A stretch of DNA of 20,697 bases, from positions 1 through 20,697 of IMG/VR virus record IMGVR_UViG_3300044960_000150; one strand, 5' to 3'. The translations under genes and the position numbers were made by a program. Positions 1 to 6,153 of this stretch are shown here, one piece after another. The DNA comes from a virus. The notes under the pieces are model-generated. The model was not told where the DNA came from, did no database searches, and saw nothing but the letters and a program-made list of their open reading frames with translations. Each line of letters begins with the position of its first letter. Position 1 is the stretch's first letter.

Positions 1-1
1 C

Positions 2-370
2 ACCCCGACGGACAACTTTGCGATGGGCACGTTCGGGTCCTCTGGGCCGCCGTCACGCTGGCTGATCGGGACAGGCGACATGTCCACAGCCGTCGACGGC
101 GGTGGCGTGGTCGACGACCGCCCACACCTGTTCGTCGTGCATCGTAACTCGACGGGAGTGATCGAGCTTTGGGTTGACGCTGTGCTCACTGCCGTAGCGA
201 CGACAGCAGCCCTGCCCACGCTGCTCGACTCGATCGCGTTTGTCGGGGATTGGTTCAATGACTTGCACCACGGCTTCGGTTGGGCTTGGGGCGCAGCCAT
301 CGCTGGGGCACTAACGCCTGCTCAGCAGATGCAGCTGCTCTCGTTCAAGCTCGCCAGATACGGAGCATGA
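2..370 (+). CDS. LamG-like (concanavalin-fold) virion protein, C-terminal part
   Basis: The frame is open from the first complete codon of the window, so the gene begins upstream and only the last 122 residues are seen. The visible part reads as the second half of a LamG/concanavalin-like jelly roll: a strand near HLFVVHRN, then IELWVDA (the usual 'i.lyvDG' strand), then WAWGAAIAGALTPAQQMQLL, which matches the closing strand and short helix (G.i...aLTpaq...L) of such domains in phage virion and tail proteins. The family usually binds carbohydrate or decorates capsid or tail, so a surface role is likely but inferred. An internal ATG at position 23 exists but would cut the domain and has no ribosome binding site. 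The stop overlaps the next start in an ATGA at 367-370. Confidence 0.6.
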   Translation, partial: TPTDNFAMGTFGSSGPPSRWLIGTGDMSTAVDGGGVVDDRPHLFVVHRNSTGVIELWVDAVLTAVATTAALPTLLDSIAFVGDWFNDLHHGFGWAWGAAIAGALTPAQQMQLLSFKLARYGA

Positions 371-465
371 ACGTGGACATCATGCCAGCTCCGGTGGTCC
401 GCCGGACGAATCGTGAGGGCAACGAGCTCGCGGTTGCCGTGGTGAGTATCAGGGGATCGGGCTGA
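367..465 (+). CDS. small hypothetical protein (32 aa)
   Basis: A 32-residue ORF starting MNVDIMPAPVVRRTNREGNE. The ATG overlaps the stop of the LamG-like gene (ATGA), and its own TGA shares one base with the ATG of the next small ORF, so it sits in a chain of translationally coupled genes. There is no recognisable domain, signal peptide or membrane segment. An upstream in-frame start exists at 280, but it would overlap the LamG-like gene by 90 bases, so the coupled start is preferred. No function is assigned. Confidence 0.45.
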   Translation: MNVDIMPAPVVRRTNREGNELAVAVVSIRGSG

Positions 466-557
466 TGGTCGTGCCAACGACTTGCGAGACGTGCAGCGGT
501 AGCTGCGGTGAGTGCCAGGAGCAGGATCTCATCACGGCAGGTCTGGGTGTCCCATGA
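465..557 (+). CDS. four-cysteine mini-protein (30 aa)
   Basis: A 30-residue ORF with the pattern CETCSGSCGEC (CxxC-x3-CxxC) near the N-terminus. That spacing could hold a metal ion or form disulfides. It starts in a TGATG overlap with the preceding ORF and ends in an ATGA overlap (554-557) with the glycosyltransferase-like gene, so it is bracketed by coupled genes on both sides. This makes a real short gene more likely than chance. It may be a small virion or accessory peptide; the family is not recognised. Cysteine clusters also occur in the connector and tail proteins later in the window. Confidence 0.45.
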   Translation: MVVPTTCETCSGSCGECQEQDLITAGLGVP

Positions 558-1600
558 TGATCGACGCGCTGGCGACCGAGCGCCACTATCTCGACCACTT
601 GCTTCCGGTGTGGGAGCGGCTTCCGGAGGAGGTCAAGGGCACGCTGTACGTCGGGCCTCGACTCGACTGCCGCCTGCCGCACGTGAGATCGGCGAGGGTG
701 GCTCCGAGCGACAACCTGCTCCTGGTGGCCGGGTTCGCCGATCTTCAGCGTAGCGGTGGTCGGCGGGCGATCCTCATGGAGCACGGCGCCGGCCAGTCTT
801 ATGCCGGAGACCCACAGGCGGCGAAGAACCCGTCCTACGCTGGGGGAGGCGGCCGGCACAACGTGGTTGCCTTCTTGTGCCCGAACGAGTACGCGGCGAG
901 GCGGAACCGCGCTGAGAACCCAGACCGCATTGTGCGGGTGGTCGGGAGCCCGAGGGTGGCTGAGCTACAGGGGAGAATGACTGACCGCTCCCAGGGTGAA
1001 CGTCCGGTCCTCGCGGTGAGCTTCCATTGGGATTGCGTGGCCTGCCCCGAAACCCGGAGCGCGTGGGCACACTTCTCACCAGGGCTGAAGAAGCTGGCAG
1101 ACAGCGGCCAGTTCGAGGTCCTTGGGCACGCCCATCCGCGCCTGTTCCGTGACGTCGAGGCGGTCTATCGTCGGCTGGGGATCGAGCCAGTTGAGAGCTT
1201 CGAGGAGGTCCTCGAACGAGCTGACGTTTATGCCTGCGACAACTCGTCGACCATGTACGAGTTCGCCTACCTGCGGGGGCCGGTCGTGGTGCTGAACGCC
1301 CCGTGGTACCGTCTGGACGTGGACCACGGCCTCCGGTTCTGGGACGCCGCGGGCATTGGGCCGCAGGTCTTTGAGGCGGACGGCATAGCGGCGGCAGCTA
1401 CCTTCGCCCTCCAGGAGCCGTGGGCCGGGGCGGACGAGATCGTCGAGCGGGTCTTTCCGGGGATCGAGGACCCGGCGGGTGTGGCGGTTGAGGTGTGCTT
1501 GGAGGCGCTGGCCGAAGCGGACCGGATGGACGTCCCTGGGAGGGGTGTGGCGCGATTTCCACGAACTTCTTCGGGATTGGTGTACGCTGCGCGATCGTAG
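554..1600 (+). CDS. CDP-glycerol glycerophosphotransferase-like (TagF/TagB family) protein
   Basis: A 348-residue protein with hallmarks of the TagB/TagF glycerophosphotransferase fold (GT-B type): MEHGAGQSY with His77 at the position of the HGT catalytic motif, GHAHPR around His192 as the second conserved histidine-proline motif, and DNSSTMYEFA at 229-238 followed by PVVVLNAPWYR, matching the D.SS...EfA.l..Pvv.l nucleotide-donor site. Family members transfer glycerol phosphate from CDP-glycerol to wall teichoic acid or related acceptors in the cytoplasm; phage copies are common in actinobacteriophages and their acceptor is generally unknown. The start at 554 was chosen because it forms an ATGA overlap with the preceding ORF; an upstream in-frame ATG at 512 overlaps that ORF. 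Its place between a LamG-like protein and the major tail protein suggests modification of virion or host surface (inference). A promoter for the next gene probably lies just after it. Confidence 0.72.
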   Translation: MMIDALATERHYLDHLLPVWERLPEEVKGTLYVGPRLDCRLPHVRSARVAPSDNLLLVAGFADLQRSGGRRAILMEHGAGQSYAGDPQAAKNPSYAGGGGRHNVVAFLCPNEYAARRNRAENPDRIVRVVGSPRVAELQGRMTDRSQGERPVLAVSFHWDCVACPETRSAWAHFSPGLKKLADSGQFEVLGHAHPRLFRDVEAVYRRLGIEPVESFEEVLERADVYACDNSSTMYEFAYLRGPVVVLNAPWYRLDVDHGLRFWDAAGIGPQVFEADGIAAAATFALQEPWAGADEIVERVFPGIEDPAGVAVEVCLEALAEADRMDVPGRGVARFPRTSSGLVYAARS

Positions 1601-1664
1601 GTCCCCGAAATGGCCCTGACCCGGAGCTACCCTCGGGGTGAACGGATCGACAGAGGAGGCCATC

Positions 1665-2462
1665 GTGGCGCTGTTCTGCCCCAAGTCCATCAAGGGTTGT
1701 GCCTTGCGGATCACCCGCCTCAACGAGTGCGGCGTGCCCCTGGACCCGCTCGTACCGAACAGTCGCATCCAGACCGCGGCGTTCACCGAGATCACGCTTT
1801 CGCCGGACACCGAAGACGGAGAGGACATCACCATCAAGAATGCCTGTGGCGCCATCTGCATCCGGGACAAGGACTGCATGAGGCTGAAGGGCTTCGATGT
1901 GGAGATGAAGCTCTGCGGCATTCCGCTCATGGTGCTGGAGATGATTCTCGACTCGACCTTGCTGGAGGCGCCCACCCCGGGGGACTTCAAGGGTGCCGTG
2001 CTCCGGGAGTCGAAGTCGGCCCCGTGCGCCTACCCGAAGATGATCGAGGTCTGGAGCAAGAACGCCAACCGTGACCAGTGCGGTGTCGGTGGTCTCGGCG
2101 CCAACGTGTTCGTGCATTGGCTCTTGCCGCACACGACCAACTGGGAGATCAGCGGAGACCTGACGTTCAATCAGGGCGCCCTGGAGGTCACTCTCGCCGG
2201 CTATGCCGAGAACAACCCCAACTGGTTCCCGAGCTGGCCGGGACCGACCTTCCCGAGCTACGTGCCCGGCGGTGGGGACCCCACTGGCGTGCCTACCGGC
2301 CCGCCAGGCCCGGTCCTGCCCAGTGGTATCACCGCCGACACCTGGACGCTCAGCGATCAGGCGGCGATCCAGGCCGGCGGTCCGCTGGCGTGGCAGAACG
2401 CCGCAACCCTCCCGAGCCCGATCGACGACTGCGGCTACGTGGGGGCCTCGCCGGGCTCCTGA
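1665..2462 (+). CDS. major tail protein
   Basis: A 265-residue protein resembling actinobacteriophage major tail (tube) proteins: an N-terminal start MALFCPKSIKGCALRITRL followed by GVPLDPLVPNS and a beta-rich body, which is the typical 'k..g...rvtrld.cG.p' opening. It would polymerise into the tail tube around the tape measure protein. The GTG at 1665 is chosen over an ATG at 1638 because a strong AGAGGAGG (1652-1659) lies five bases upstream. The C-terminal 70 residues hold a Gly/Pro-rich linker (about residues 195-220, YVPGGGDPTG..) and a final segment that may be an exposed domain. It carries ten cysteines, many for a tube protein. It is followed by a hairpin terminator, and it is separated from the other tail genes by seven kilobases of non-structural genes. 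Confidence 0.72.
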   Translation: MALFCPKSIKGCALRITRLNECGVPLDPLVPNSRIQTAAFTEITLSPDTEDGEDITIKNACGAICIRDKDCMRLKGFDVEMKLCGIPLMVLEMILDSTLLEAPTPGDFKGAVLRESKSAPCAYPKMIEVWSKNANRDQCGVGGLGANVFVHWLLPHTTNWEISGDLTFNQGALEVTLAGYAENNPNWFPSWPGPTFPSYVPGGGDPTGVPTGPPGPVLPSGITADTWTLSDQAAIQAGGPLAWQNAATLPSPIDDCGYVGASPGS

Positions 2463-2486
2463 GTCGTCCATCCGCACCTACGCCCG

Positions 2487-2514
2487 GGACCCTCGGCTTC
2501 GGCCGGGGGTTCTT
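2487..2514 (+). terminator. hairpin terminator after major tail protein
   Basis: CCCTCGGC (2490-2497), a TTCG tetraloop, then GCCGGGGG (2502-2509): eight pairs including one G-U. The stem can be extended outward by an A-T, a G-U and a G-C pair. A UUCG loop on a GC-rich stem 25 bases after the stop codon is typical of phage terminators. The following T-run is weak (TTCTT), so termination may be partial or stem-driven. Confidence 0.65.
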
Positions 2515-2727
2515 GGCGTTTACGGAAAGGTTCGACAGACAGAACAAGGGGGGAGCAGATGGATGATAGCTACCGATGAACCGTTCACGATCGAGAACGC
2601 GTTGGGTGTGTTGCGCTTGTAGGTTCGGTCGTAGGACGACCGAAGCGAAGCGATGCGGCACCGCCAGCAGACCGGGCTGAAGTGGCTGGGGATGAACATG
2701 GTGCAGATGGCGAAGTCGCCGCGCTCG
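2515..2727 (+). other. intergenic region with two possible tiny ORFs and a hairpin
   Basis: No convincing gene is present. A purine-rich AAGGGGGGAG (2546-2555) precedes a 19-codon ORF at 2563-2622 (MIATDEPFTIENALGVLRL). A 25-codon ORF at 2653-2730 (MRHRQQTGLKWLGMNMVQ..) follows the hairpin. Either could be a leader peptide, but neither has independent support. The stretch sits between the terminator of the tail gene and a leaderless-type promoter. Confidence 0.3.
2624..2644 (+). repeat. perfect 9-bp inverted repeat
   Basis: TTCGGTCGT (2624-2632), loop AGG, ACGACCGAA (2636-2644). CGCTT at 2614-2618 could extend the stem against AAGCG at 2648-2652 with an internal loop. There is no following T-run, so an RNA structure or protein-binding site is as likely as a terminator. 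Confidence 0.5.
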
Positions 2728-2739
2728 TAGGCTGGACGC
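2728..2739 (+). promoter_or_regulatory. leaderless-type -10 element
   Basis: TAGGCT fits the actinobacterial TANNNT -10 motif and ends six bases before the ATG at 2740 (GGACGC spacer), so transcription could start at the A of the start codon. The same arrangement, TAGTCT-GGACGC-ATG, occurs before the connector gene at 9822. No good -35 is seen, and neither gene has a ribosome binding site. Confidence 0.45.
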
Positions 2740-2931
2740 ATGGCGTGTGGCTGCAAGAAAAACCGATCGACTGGTAGAGCGGTGCGGACGAACTTCCCGC
2801 GCCAGACGAGCTTCCTGGTGCGTCGAGGCAGGGAGGTTGACTCCGAGTTCACGGACCTGCTGCAGGCGAAGGCTCGCCAGCGCGAGCTTGGTGACGGTTG
2901 GACAGTTGTGACGAAAAAAGCCTGGAAATAG
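2740..2931 (+). CDS. small Cys/Lys-start phage protein (63 aa)
   Basis: A 63-residue protein beginning MACGCKKNRSTG. It resembles the numerous small actinobacteriophage proteins that start M.CGC.K and carry a short basic or aromatic C-terminal half (here FTDLLQAKARQRELGDGWTVV). Their function is unknown. There is no Shine-Dalgarno sequence; the start is supported by the TANNNT element placed for leaderless transcription. The 3' end contains an A-tract that forms part of the upstream sequence of the next promoter, whose -35 begins two bases after the stop codon. Confidence 0.6.
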   Translation: MACGCKKNRSTGRAVRTNFPRQTSFLVRRGREVDSEFTDLLQAKARQRELGDGWTVVTKKAWK

Positions 2932-2961
2932 CTTGACTCTGCGTGGAGCTCATGCAAGAAT
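2924..2961 (+). promoter_or_regulatory. sigma70-type promoter, GGAAAnnGCTTGACT class (copy 1)
   Basis: -35 TTGACT at 2933-2938, 17-bp spacer, -10 AAGAAT at 2956-2961. The sequence GGAAATAGCTTGACT and an upstream A-tract match a second copy at 5646-5683. The transcript would start near 2968 and carry a short leader with AAAGGAGG before the GTG at 2991. Confidence 0.6.
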
Positions 2962-2990
2962 GAGGTAACCACAACAGCAAAGGAGGCAGC

Positions 2991-3161
2991 GTGAAGGACG
3001 AAACGATCATCACCCAGTCCGGGTTCGCCAAAGATGGCGAACCCGTCTTCACAGTGACCATCGTGAGAGATGGGCGCAAGGTCGAGGAGCGGAAGGTTCC
3101 CATCTACGAGATCGACTTCGCGCTGGGGCGCCTCCAGCGTCGACTGGAGGTGAAGGCATGA
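2991..3161 (+). CDS. small hypothetical protein (56 aa)
   Basis: A 56-residue ORF, MKDETIITQSGFAKDGEPVF.., starting at a GTG four bases after a perfect AAAGGAGG (2979-2986) and about 23 bases downstream of the predicted transcription start. The composition is beta-like (PVFTVTIVRDGRKVEERKV) followed by a short charged helix (IDFALGRLQRRLEV). It is the first gene of a three-gene operon, with its stop in an ATGA overlap with the next gene. The family is not recognised. Its strong ribosome binding site and early-type promoter suggest it is well expressed. Confidence 0.6.
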   Translation: MKDETIITQSGFAKDGEPVFTVTIVRDGRKVEERKVPIYEIDFALGRLQRRLEVKA

Positions 3162-3415
3162 GCGCTCGGTTCGACGAGAGCTGGACGCCTCATGACGAGG
3201 AGCGCTACCAACACGACTGCTGGCTGGAGGCATTGGCGCAGGAGGACGTGGAGGACTTCGATCCCGACGTCCACACGGTCACCCCGAAGATCGTCCACGT
3301 GGACGTGGTCGGGCACGAGGGGTGGTACCTGTCGGACGCACGGGGCCTCCACCCGCTCGACGAGAGCGATCTGGCCAGCCGGTCGAGCATCGCCGCACTC
3401 CTGGAGGCCCAGTGA
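3158..3415 (+). CDS. hypothetical acidic protein (85 aa)
   Basis: An 85-residue acidic protein (MSARFDESWTPHDEERYQHD..) rich in Asp, Glu and His. It is coupled to the preceding gene by ATGA at 3158-3161 and to the following one by GTGA at 3412-3415. The segment VTPKIVHVDVVGHEGWYLSDARGLHPLDESDL looks like a small beta-hairpin domain followed by a helix. No membrane segment or signal peptide is seen and the family is not recognised. The operon position between a small early-type protein and a small membrane protein gives no clear function. Confidence 0.6.
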   Translation: MSARFDESWTPHDEERYQHDCWLEALAQEDVEDFDPDVHTVTPKIVHVDVVGHEGWYLSDARGLHPLDESDLASRSSIAALLEAQ

Positions 3416-3624
3416 GGACGCGGCCGGTGCGTGACTGGACCTTCGGGCTCGCCGCCTGGTCGACCCTGGTGCTGATCCCGCTCGGCGCCCCCGGGTGGAG
3501 CAAGGTGGGCGGCGTCCTACTGACGCTGCTCGCGCTCGCCTGGGCGTCTTCGGTGGTCGAGCTCCCCGAGGAGCGCCGCGAACGCCTCAGCTCGATGAGC
3601 AGGCATCCGTCCTGTAGGGTGTAG
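3412..3624 (+). CDS. small two-helix membrane protein (70 aa)
   Basis: A 70-residue protein beginning at the GTG of a GTGA overlap with the preceding stop. Two hydrophobic stretches, WTFGLAAWSTLVLIPLGA (about residues 9-26) and VGGVLLTLLALAWASSVVEL (about 32-51), are separated by GWSK and followed by a charged cytosolic tail (PEERRERLSS). It is predicted to be a small inner-membrane protein; function unknown. Longer in-frame starts upstream would overlap the coupled gene, so the GTG is preferred. Its stop codon lies inside the TGTAGC-N7-GCTACA operator of the methyltransferase gene. Confidence 0.6.
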   Translation: MRTRPVRDWTFGLAAWSTLVLIPLGAPGWSKVGGVLLTLLALAWASSVVELPEERRERLSSMSRHPSCRV

Positions 3625-3638
3625 CTTGAGAGGCTACA
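3620..3638 (+). promoter_or_regulatory. putative operator TGTAGC-N7-GCTACA before methyltransferase
   Basis: Inverted repeat with arms TGTAGC (3620-3625) and GCTACA (3633-3638) around TTGAGAG. The same arms and spacing form the core of the palindrome at 7535-7555. It lies directly upstream of the AGAGGAG ribosome binding site (3638-3644) and overlaps likely -10 sequences (TAGGGT at 3615-3620, or TACAGA on the right arm). A binding site for an unseen dimeric regulator is inferred. Confidence 0.55.
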
Positions 3639-3648
3639 GAGGAGCGAC

Positions 3649-5637
3649 ATGAGTGAACCGTGGTGGATCACAGGCGACAGCCTGGATGTGGTCCGACAGC
3701 TGCCCGACGAGAGCATCGACCTCGTCGTCACGAGCCCGCCGTACCTGCGGAAGGTGAGCTACCTGCCGCCGGACCACCCCGAGAAGGAGCGCGAGCTCGG
3801 CACCGAGGAGCGGCCGGTGGACTTCATCGAGGCGCTGCTGACGCACGCCGACGAGTGGTTTCGCGTTCTGCGGCCTGGAGGGTCCATCGCCATCGACCTC
3901 GGGGACACGTTCTGCGCTGACACCGAGACGGAGATCCTCTCCCGAGACGGGTGGAAGACCTGGGACTCCTTGGCGGAAGGTGACGAGGTGCTCACCCTCA
4001 ACCCGGACAGCGGGCTGGCCGAGTGGCAGGCGGTCCAGCGGGTGAACGTGTTCGAGCCAGCTCGCCGACGCATGTTGCGAATCGAAGGCCGTTCGATGTC
4101 CGCCCTGGTCACCGCCGACCACCGTTGGCTGGTGGAGCAGCGGATCGGCACCACGGCCTCTCGCCGAGTTGAGCGCCAGATTCGCACGTCGGTGGAGTTG
4201 ACGCTGGACTCGTCCGTGCCTGTGGCGGCACCTTGCGCCTCGCTGCCCACCGAGCCGAAGTTCTCCGACGCCTTCGTGGAGGCGGTGGCCTGGTACTGGA
4301 CCAAGGGGCATGACCGGAAGCCCGGCGTTGGGCGCACCGAAACCACAGGGGCCTACATCGTCCAATCGAACCGCGTGAACTCGACCAACGTCCTCCGGAT
4401 CAGGGCGTGCTTGACTGAGCTGTTCGGTCCGCCCGTCGATCGGCTTCCTGGGGTCAAGGGAGTTGGCCCGGCTTGGCGGGAGGTCGTGTGGCCAAGCGCC
4501 CCCGACAAGACGGAGTTCCGGCTCAACGCTGCTGCGGCTCGACTGCTGCGAGAGGTGGCACCGGATCGTACTCCTATGGTCGGCTGGCTCTCGCAGCTGA
4601 CACAGGCCCAGTTGGACCTGTTCATTGAGCGGAGCATCGACGCCGATGGGCAACGGACTAAGCGAGGAGTCGGGTTTGCCCAGAAGGACCGCGCCCGAGC
4701 CGATGTGTTCCTGGCGGCCTGCCTCATGGCTGGCCGGTCCGCCAGCCTCCGGCGTGTTGGCCGGTGTGAGATGTGGCATGTCTCGGTCAACACCGTGGCT
4801 CGCCGGAAGCCCCTGCGCCAGGAGTCTGTCGAGTGGGTCGAATATGACGGCATCGTGTGGTGTCCGACGACCCCGAACGGGACCTGGCTCGCTCGTCGCC
4901 GAGGGACCACGTACTTCACGGGGAACTCCGGCTCGGGCGGGGCAGGCGGCGACCACAACCCTGGCGGGCTGAAGGAGGAGCAGCGTAAGTACGCCGGCAC
5001 GGCCGCGGCCAAGCGCAAGCACCCCGACGCGTGGCCAGGCGCCAAGAGCCTGTGCATGATCCCCGAGGCGTTCCGTCTGGGGCTGGCCTACGGGAAAAAC
5101 CCGCTGTGCTTCGACGGGCCGAGCGGTTGCACCGAGCACGAGAAGTGGCTGGTCCGCAACGTCGTGCGCCTGTGCCAGCGCAACCCGAAGCCGGGGCGCC
5201 AGGGCGACAAGTTCTGGCCGGCGACGACAGATCTCGTGGTGGCGTGCAAGAGCAGCGAGCGCTACTGGTACGAAGACATGCCGAACCCGAGCCTCGTCGA
5301 GCACGCCCGGCGCGGTGCGAGCGCTCCGAGCTACCCGAAGGACTGGTGGGTCTACAAGAACCGTGGGACGCCGGGCCATCCCGCCAGCTGGCCCCACGAG
5401 ATCATCACGCCGCTGGTGCTGGCGATGACGCCGTCGAACGGCGTGGTACTCGATCCTTTCGCCGGGGCCGGCATGAGCGTCCGCTGCGCGAGCGATCACG
5501 GCCGCATGGGCATCGGGATCGACCTCAGTGAGGAGTTCTACGCGCTGGCAGTCGAGAATATCGGTATGTACCTGCGCCGGGGGACGCCCGACGAGATCGC
5601 CGTGGCGCTGAAGGAGCGCAAGCAACGGTTTGGGTGA
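3649..5637 (+). CDS. beta-class DNA methyltransferase (N4-cytosine/N6-adenine type) with intein
   Basis: A 662-residue precursor. Extein motif IV, TSPPY (residues 28-32), comes before motif I, VLDPFAGAGMS, near the C-terminus, the order of beta-class amino-methyltransferases that use S-adenosylmethionine to methylate the exocyclic amine of cytosine or adenine. The conserved GDTF/SGSGGAGG and the following KSL..IP segment are typical of phage and restriction-modification members. Residues 89-426 are an intein inserted between GDTF and SGSGG; splicing would give a 324-residue enzyme, a normal length. The ATG at 3649 has AGAGGAG a few bases upstream, and a palindromic operator lies just before it. 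No restriction endonuclease is nearby, so it is probably an orphan methylase protecting phage DNA or marking it (inference). Substrate base and sequence cannot be read from the sequence. Confidence 0.88.
   Translation: MSEPWWITGDSLDVVRQLPDESIDLVVTSPPYLRKVSYLPPDHPEKERELGTEERPVDFIEALLTHADEWFRVLRPGGSIAIDLGDTFCADTETEILSRDGWKTWDSLAEGDEVLTLNPDSGLAEWQAVQRVNVFEPARRRMLRIEGRSMSALVTADHRWLVEQRIGTTASRRVERQIRTSVELTLDSSVPVAAPCASLPTEPKFSDAFVEAVAWYWTKGHDRKPGVGRTETTGAYIVQSNRVNSTNVLRIRACLTELFGPPVDRLPGVKGVGPAWREVVWPSAPDKTEFRLNAAAARLLREVAPDRTPMVGWLSQLTQAQLDLFIERSIDADGQRTKRGVGFAQKDRARADVFLAACLMAGRSASLRRVGRCEMWHVSVNTVARRKPLRQESVEWVEYDGIVWCPTTPNGTWLARRRGTTYFTGNSGSGGAGGDHNPGGLKEEQRKYAGTAAAKRKHPDAWPGAKSLCMIPEAFRLGLAYGKNPLCFDGPSGCTEHEKWLVRNVVRLCQRNPKPGRQGDKFWPATTDLVVACKSSERYWYEDMPNPSLVEHARRGASAPSYPKDWWVYKNRGTPGHPASWPHEIITPLVLAMTPSNGVVLDPFAGAGMSVRCASDHGRMGIGIDLSEEFYALAVENIGMYLRRGTPDEIAVALKERKQRFG
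3913..4926 (+). other. intein (338 aa) in methyltransferase, with degenerate LAGLIDADG endonuclease
   Basis: Splicing block A starts at Cys89 (CADTETEILSRDGWKTWDSL), block B holds VTADHRWLV with the TxxH pattern, and the C-terminal blocks read DGIVWCPTTPNGTWLARR then TTYFTGN with Ser427 as the +1 nucleophile. Gly replaces the common penultimate His, a known variant. The centre has two LAGLIDADG-like helices: FVEAVAWYWTKGH (about 209-221) and FIERSIDADG (325-334). The second keeps the acidic Asp333, but the first has Lys219 where Glu or Asp is expected. Splicing is probably intact while homing nuclease activity is probably lost (inference). Confidence 0.87.
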
Positions 5638-5645
5638 AAAATCCC

Positions 5646-5683
5646 GGAAACTGCTTGACTTCCGTGGGCATCTGTGGCAAGAT
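5646..5683 (+). promoter_or_regulatory. sigma70-type promoter, GGAAAnnGCTTGACT class (copy 2, leaderless)
   Basis: GGAAACTGCTTGACT matches copy 1 at 2924-2938. -35 TTGACT at 5655-5660, 17-bp spacer, -10 CAAGAT at 5678-5683. The -10 ends six bases before the ATG at 5690, so the transcript would begin at or next to the start codon. An A-tract (GAAAAAT) precedes the block, as in copy 1. Confidence 0.6.
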
Positions 5684-5689
5684 GCTGGT

Positions 5690-5935
5690 ATGAGCACAAC
5701 CAAGCACCAATCAGTCGCAGTCGAGATCGCCGGGGTCACGCCTGAGCAGCTGACTGCGTTGTCTGTTCTCCACCGCCGGCTGGTCGGCGATGAGGAGACG
5801 CCCAGCTCGATCACCACGACGGACTCCAACGGGGACCTGTTCGTGACGAACGACGGCGCCTCCGGGAACTTCCGGGTCCGCACGATGCGGCTCCGCCCCG
5901 ATCAGGTGGTCGAGCTGCTGGAGTTCCTCGGATGA
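5690..5935 (+). CDS. hypothetical protein (81 aa), likely leaderless
   Basis: An 81-residue protein, MSTTKHQSVAVEIAGVTPEQ.., with a helix-rich first half (LTALSVLHRRLVG) and a beta-like centre (TTTDSNGDLFVTND) ending in RLRPDQVVELLEFLG. No domain is recognised. The ATG has no Shine-Dalgarno sequence; the -10 element six bases upstream explains this as leaderless translation. A longer frame opening at 5630 overlaps the methyltransferase end and crosses the promoter, so it is not used. It is the first of a run of coupled small genes and ends in an ATGA overlap with the next. Confidence 0.6.
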   Translation: MSTTKHQSVAVEIAGVTPEQLTALSVLHRRLVGDEETPSSITTTDSNGDLFVTNDGASGNFRVRTMRLRPDQVVELLEFLG

Positions 5936-6153
5936 GCGCCAAGCCGATCACGAGCATCCGTAACGGCGGGGAGCTGTGGGGCCAGGAAGTCAAGATGGTC
6001 TTCCCCGTCGGCGAGCACGGCGTGAGTGTGGTCATCCCGCTCCCGCGCGAGGTCGACACGAAGGAGCAGGCCGAGCTGCTGGCCAAGGCGCTCTGGGTGG
6101 ATGCCTACGAGGGCATGGGCGACTTCGTCAGCTCGGTGGAGGAGGAGTCGTGA
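5932..6153 (+). CDS. hypothetical protein (73 aa)
   Basis: A 73-residue protein (MSAKPITSIRNGGELWGQEV..) with a beta-hairpin-like half (VKMVFPVGEHGVSVVIPL) and an acidic helical end (EQAELLAKALWVDAYEGMGDF). It is translationally coupled on both sides: ATGA with the upstream gene and GTGA (6150-6153) with the downstream one. It resembles no family I can name. The small size and tight coupling are typical of phage early accessory genes. Confidence 0.6.
   Translation: MSAKPITSIRNGGELWGQEVKMVFPVGEHGVSVVIPLPREVDTKEQAELLAKALWVDAYEGMGDFVSSVEEES

Noticed and set aside
1398-2477. 359-codon open frame on the minus strand
   Set aside because: Antisense to the transferase and the major tail gene; no recognisable motif.
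4411-4416. A third CTTGACT, possibly another early-class promoter
   Set aside because: It is inside the intein coding region, has no GGAAA block and no -10 at 17 bp.
3649-5637. A restriction-modification system
   Set aside because: Only the methyltransferase is present; adjacent genes are small hypothetical proteins with no nuclease motifs.
3634-5883. 749-codon open frame on the minus strand
   Set aside because: It lies opposite the methyltransferase, whose motifs and intein blocks are clear on the + strand. Low-complexity Arg/Pro/His-rich translation is typical of a high-GC antisense shadow.
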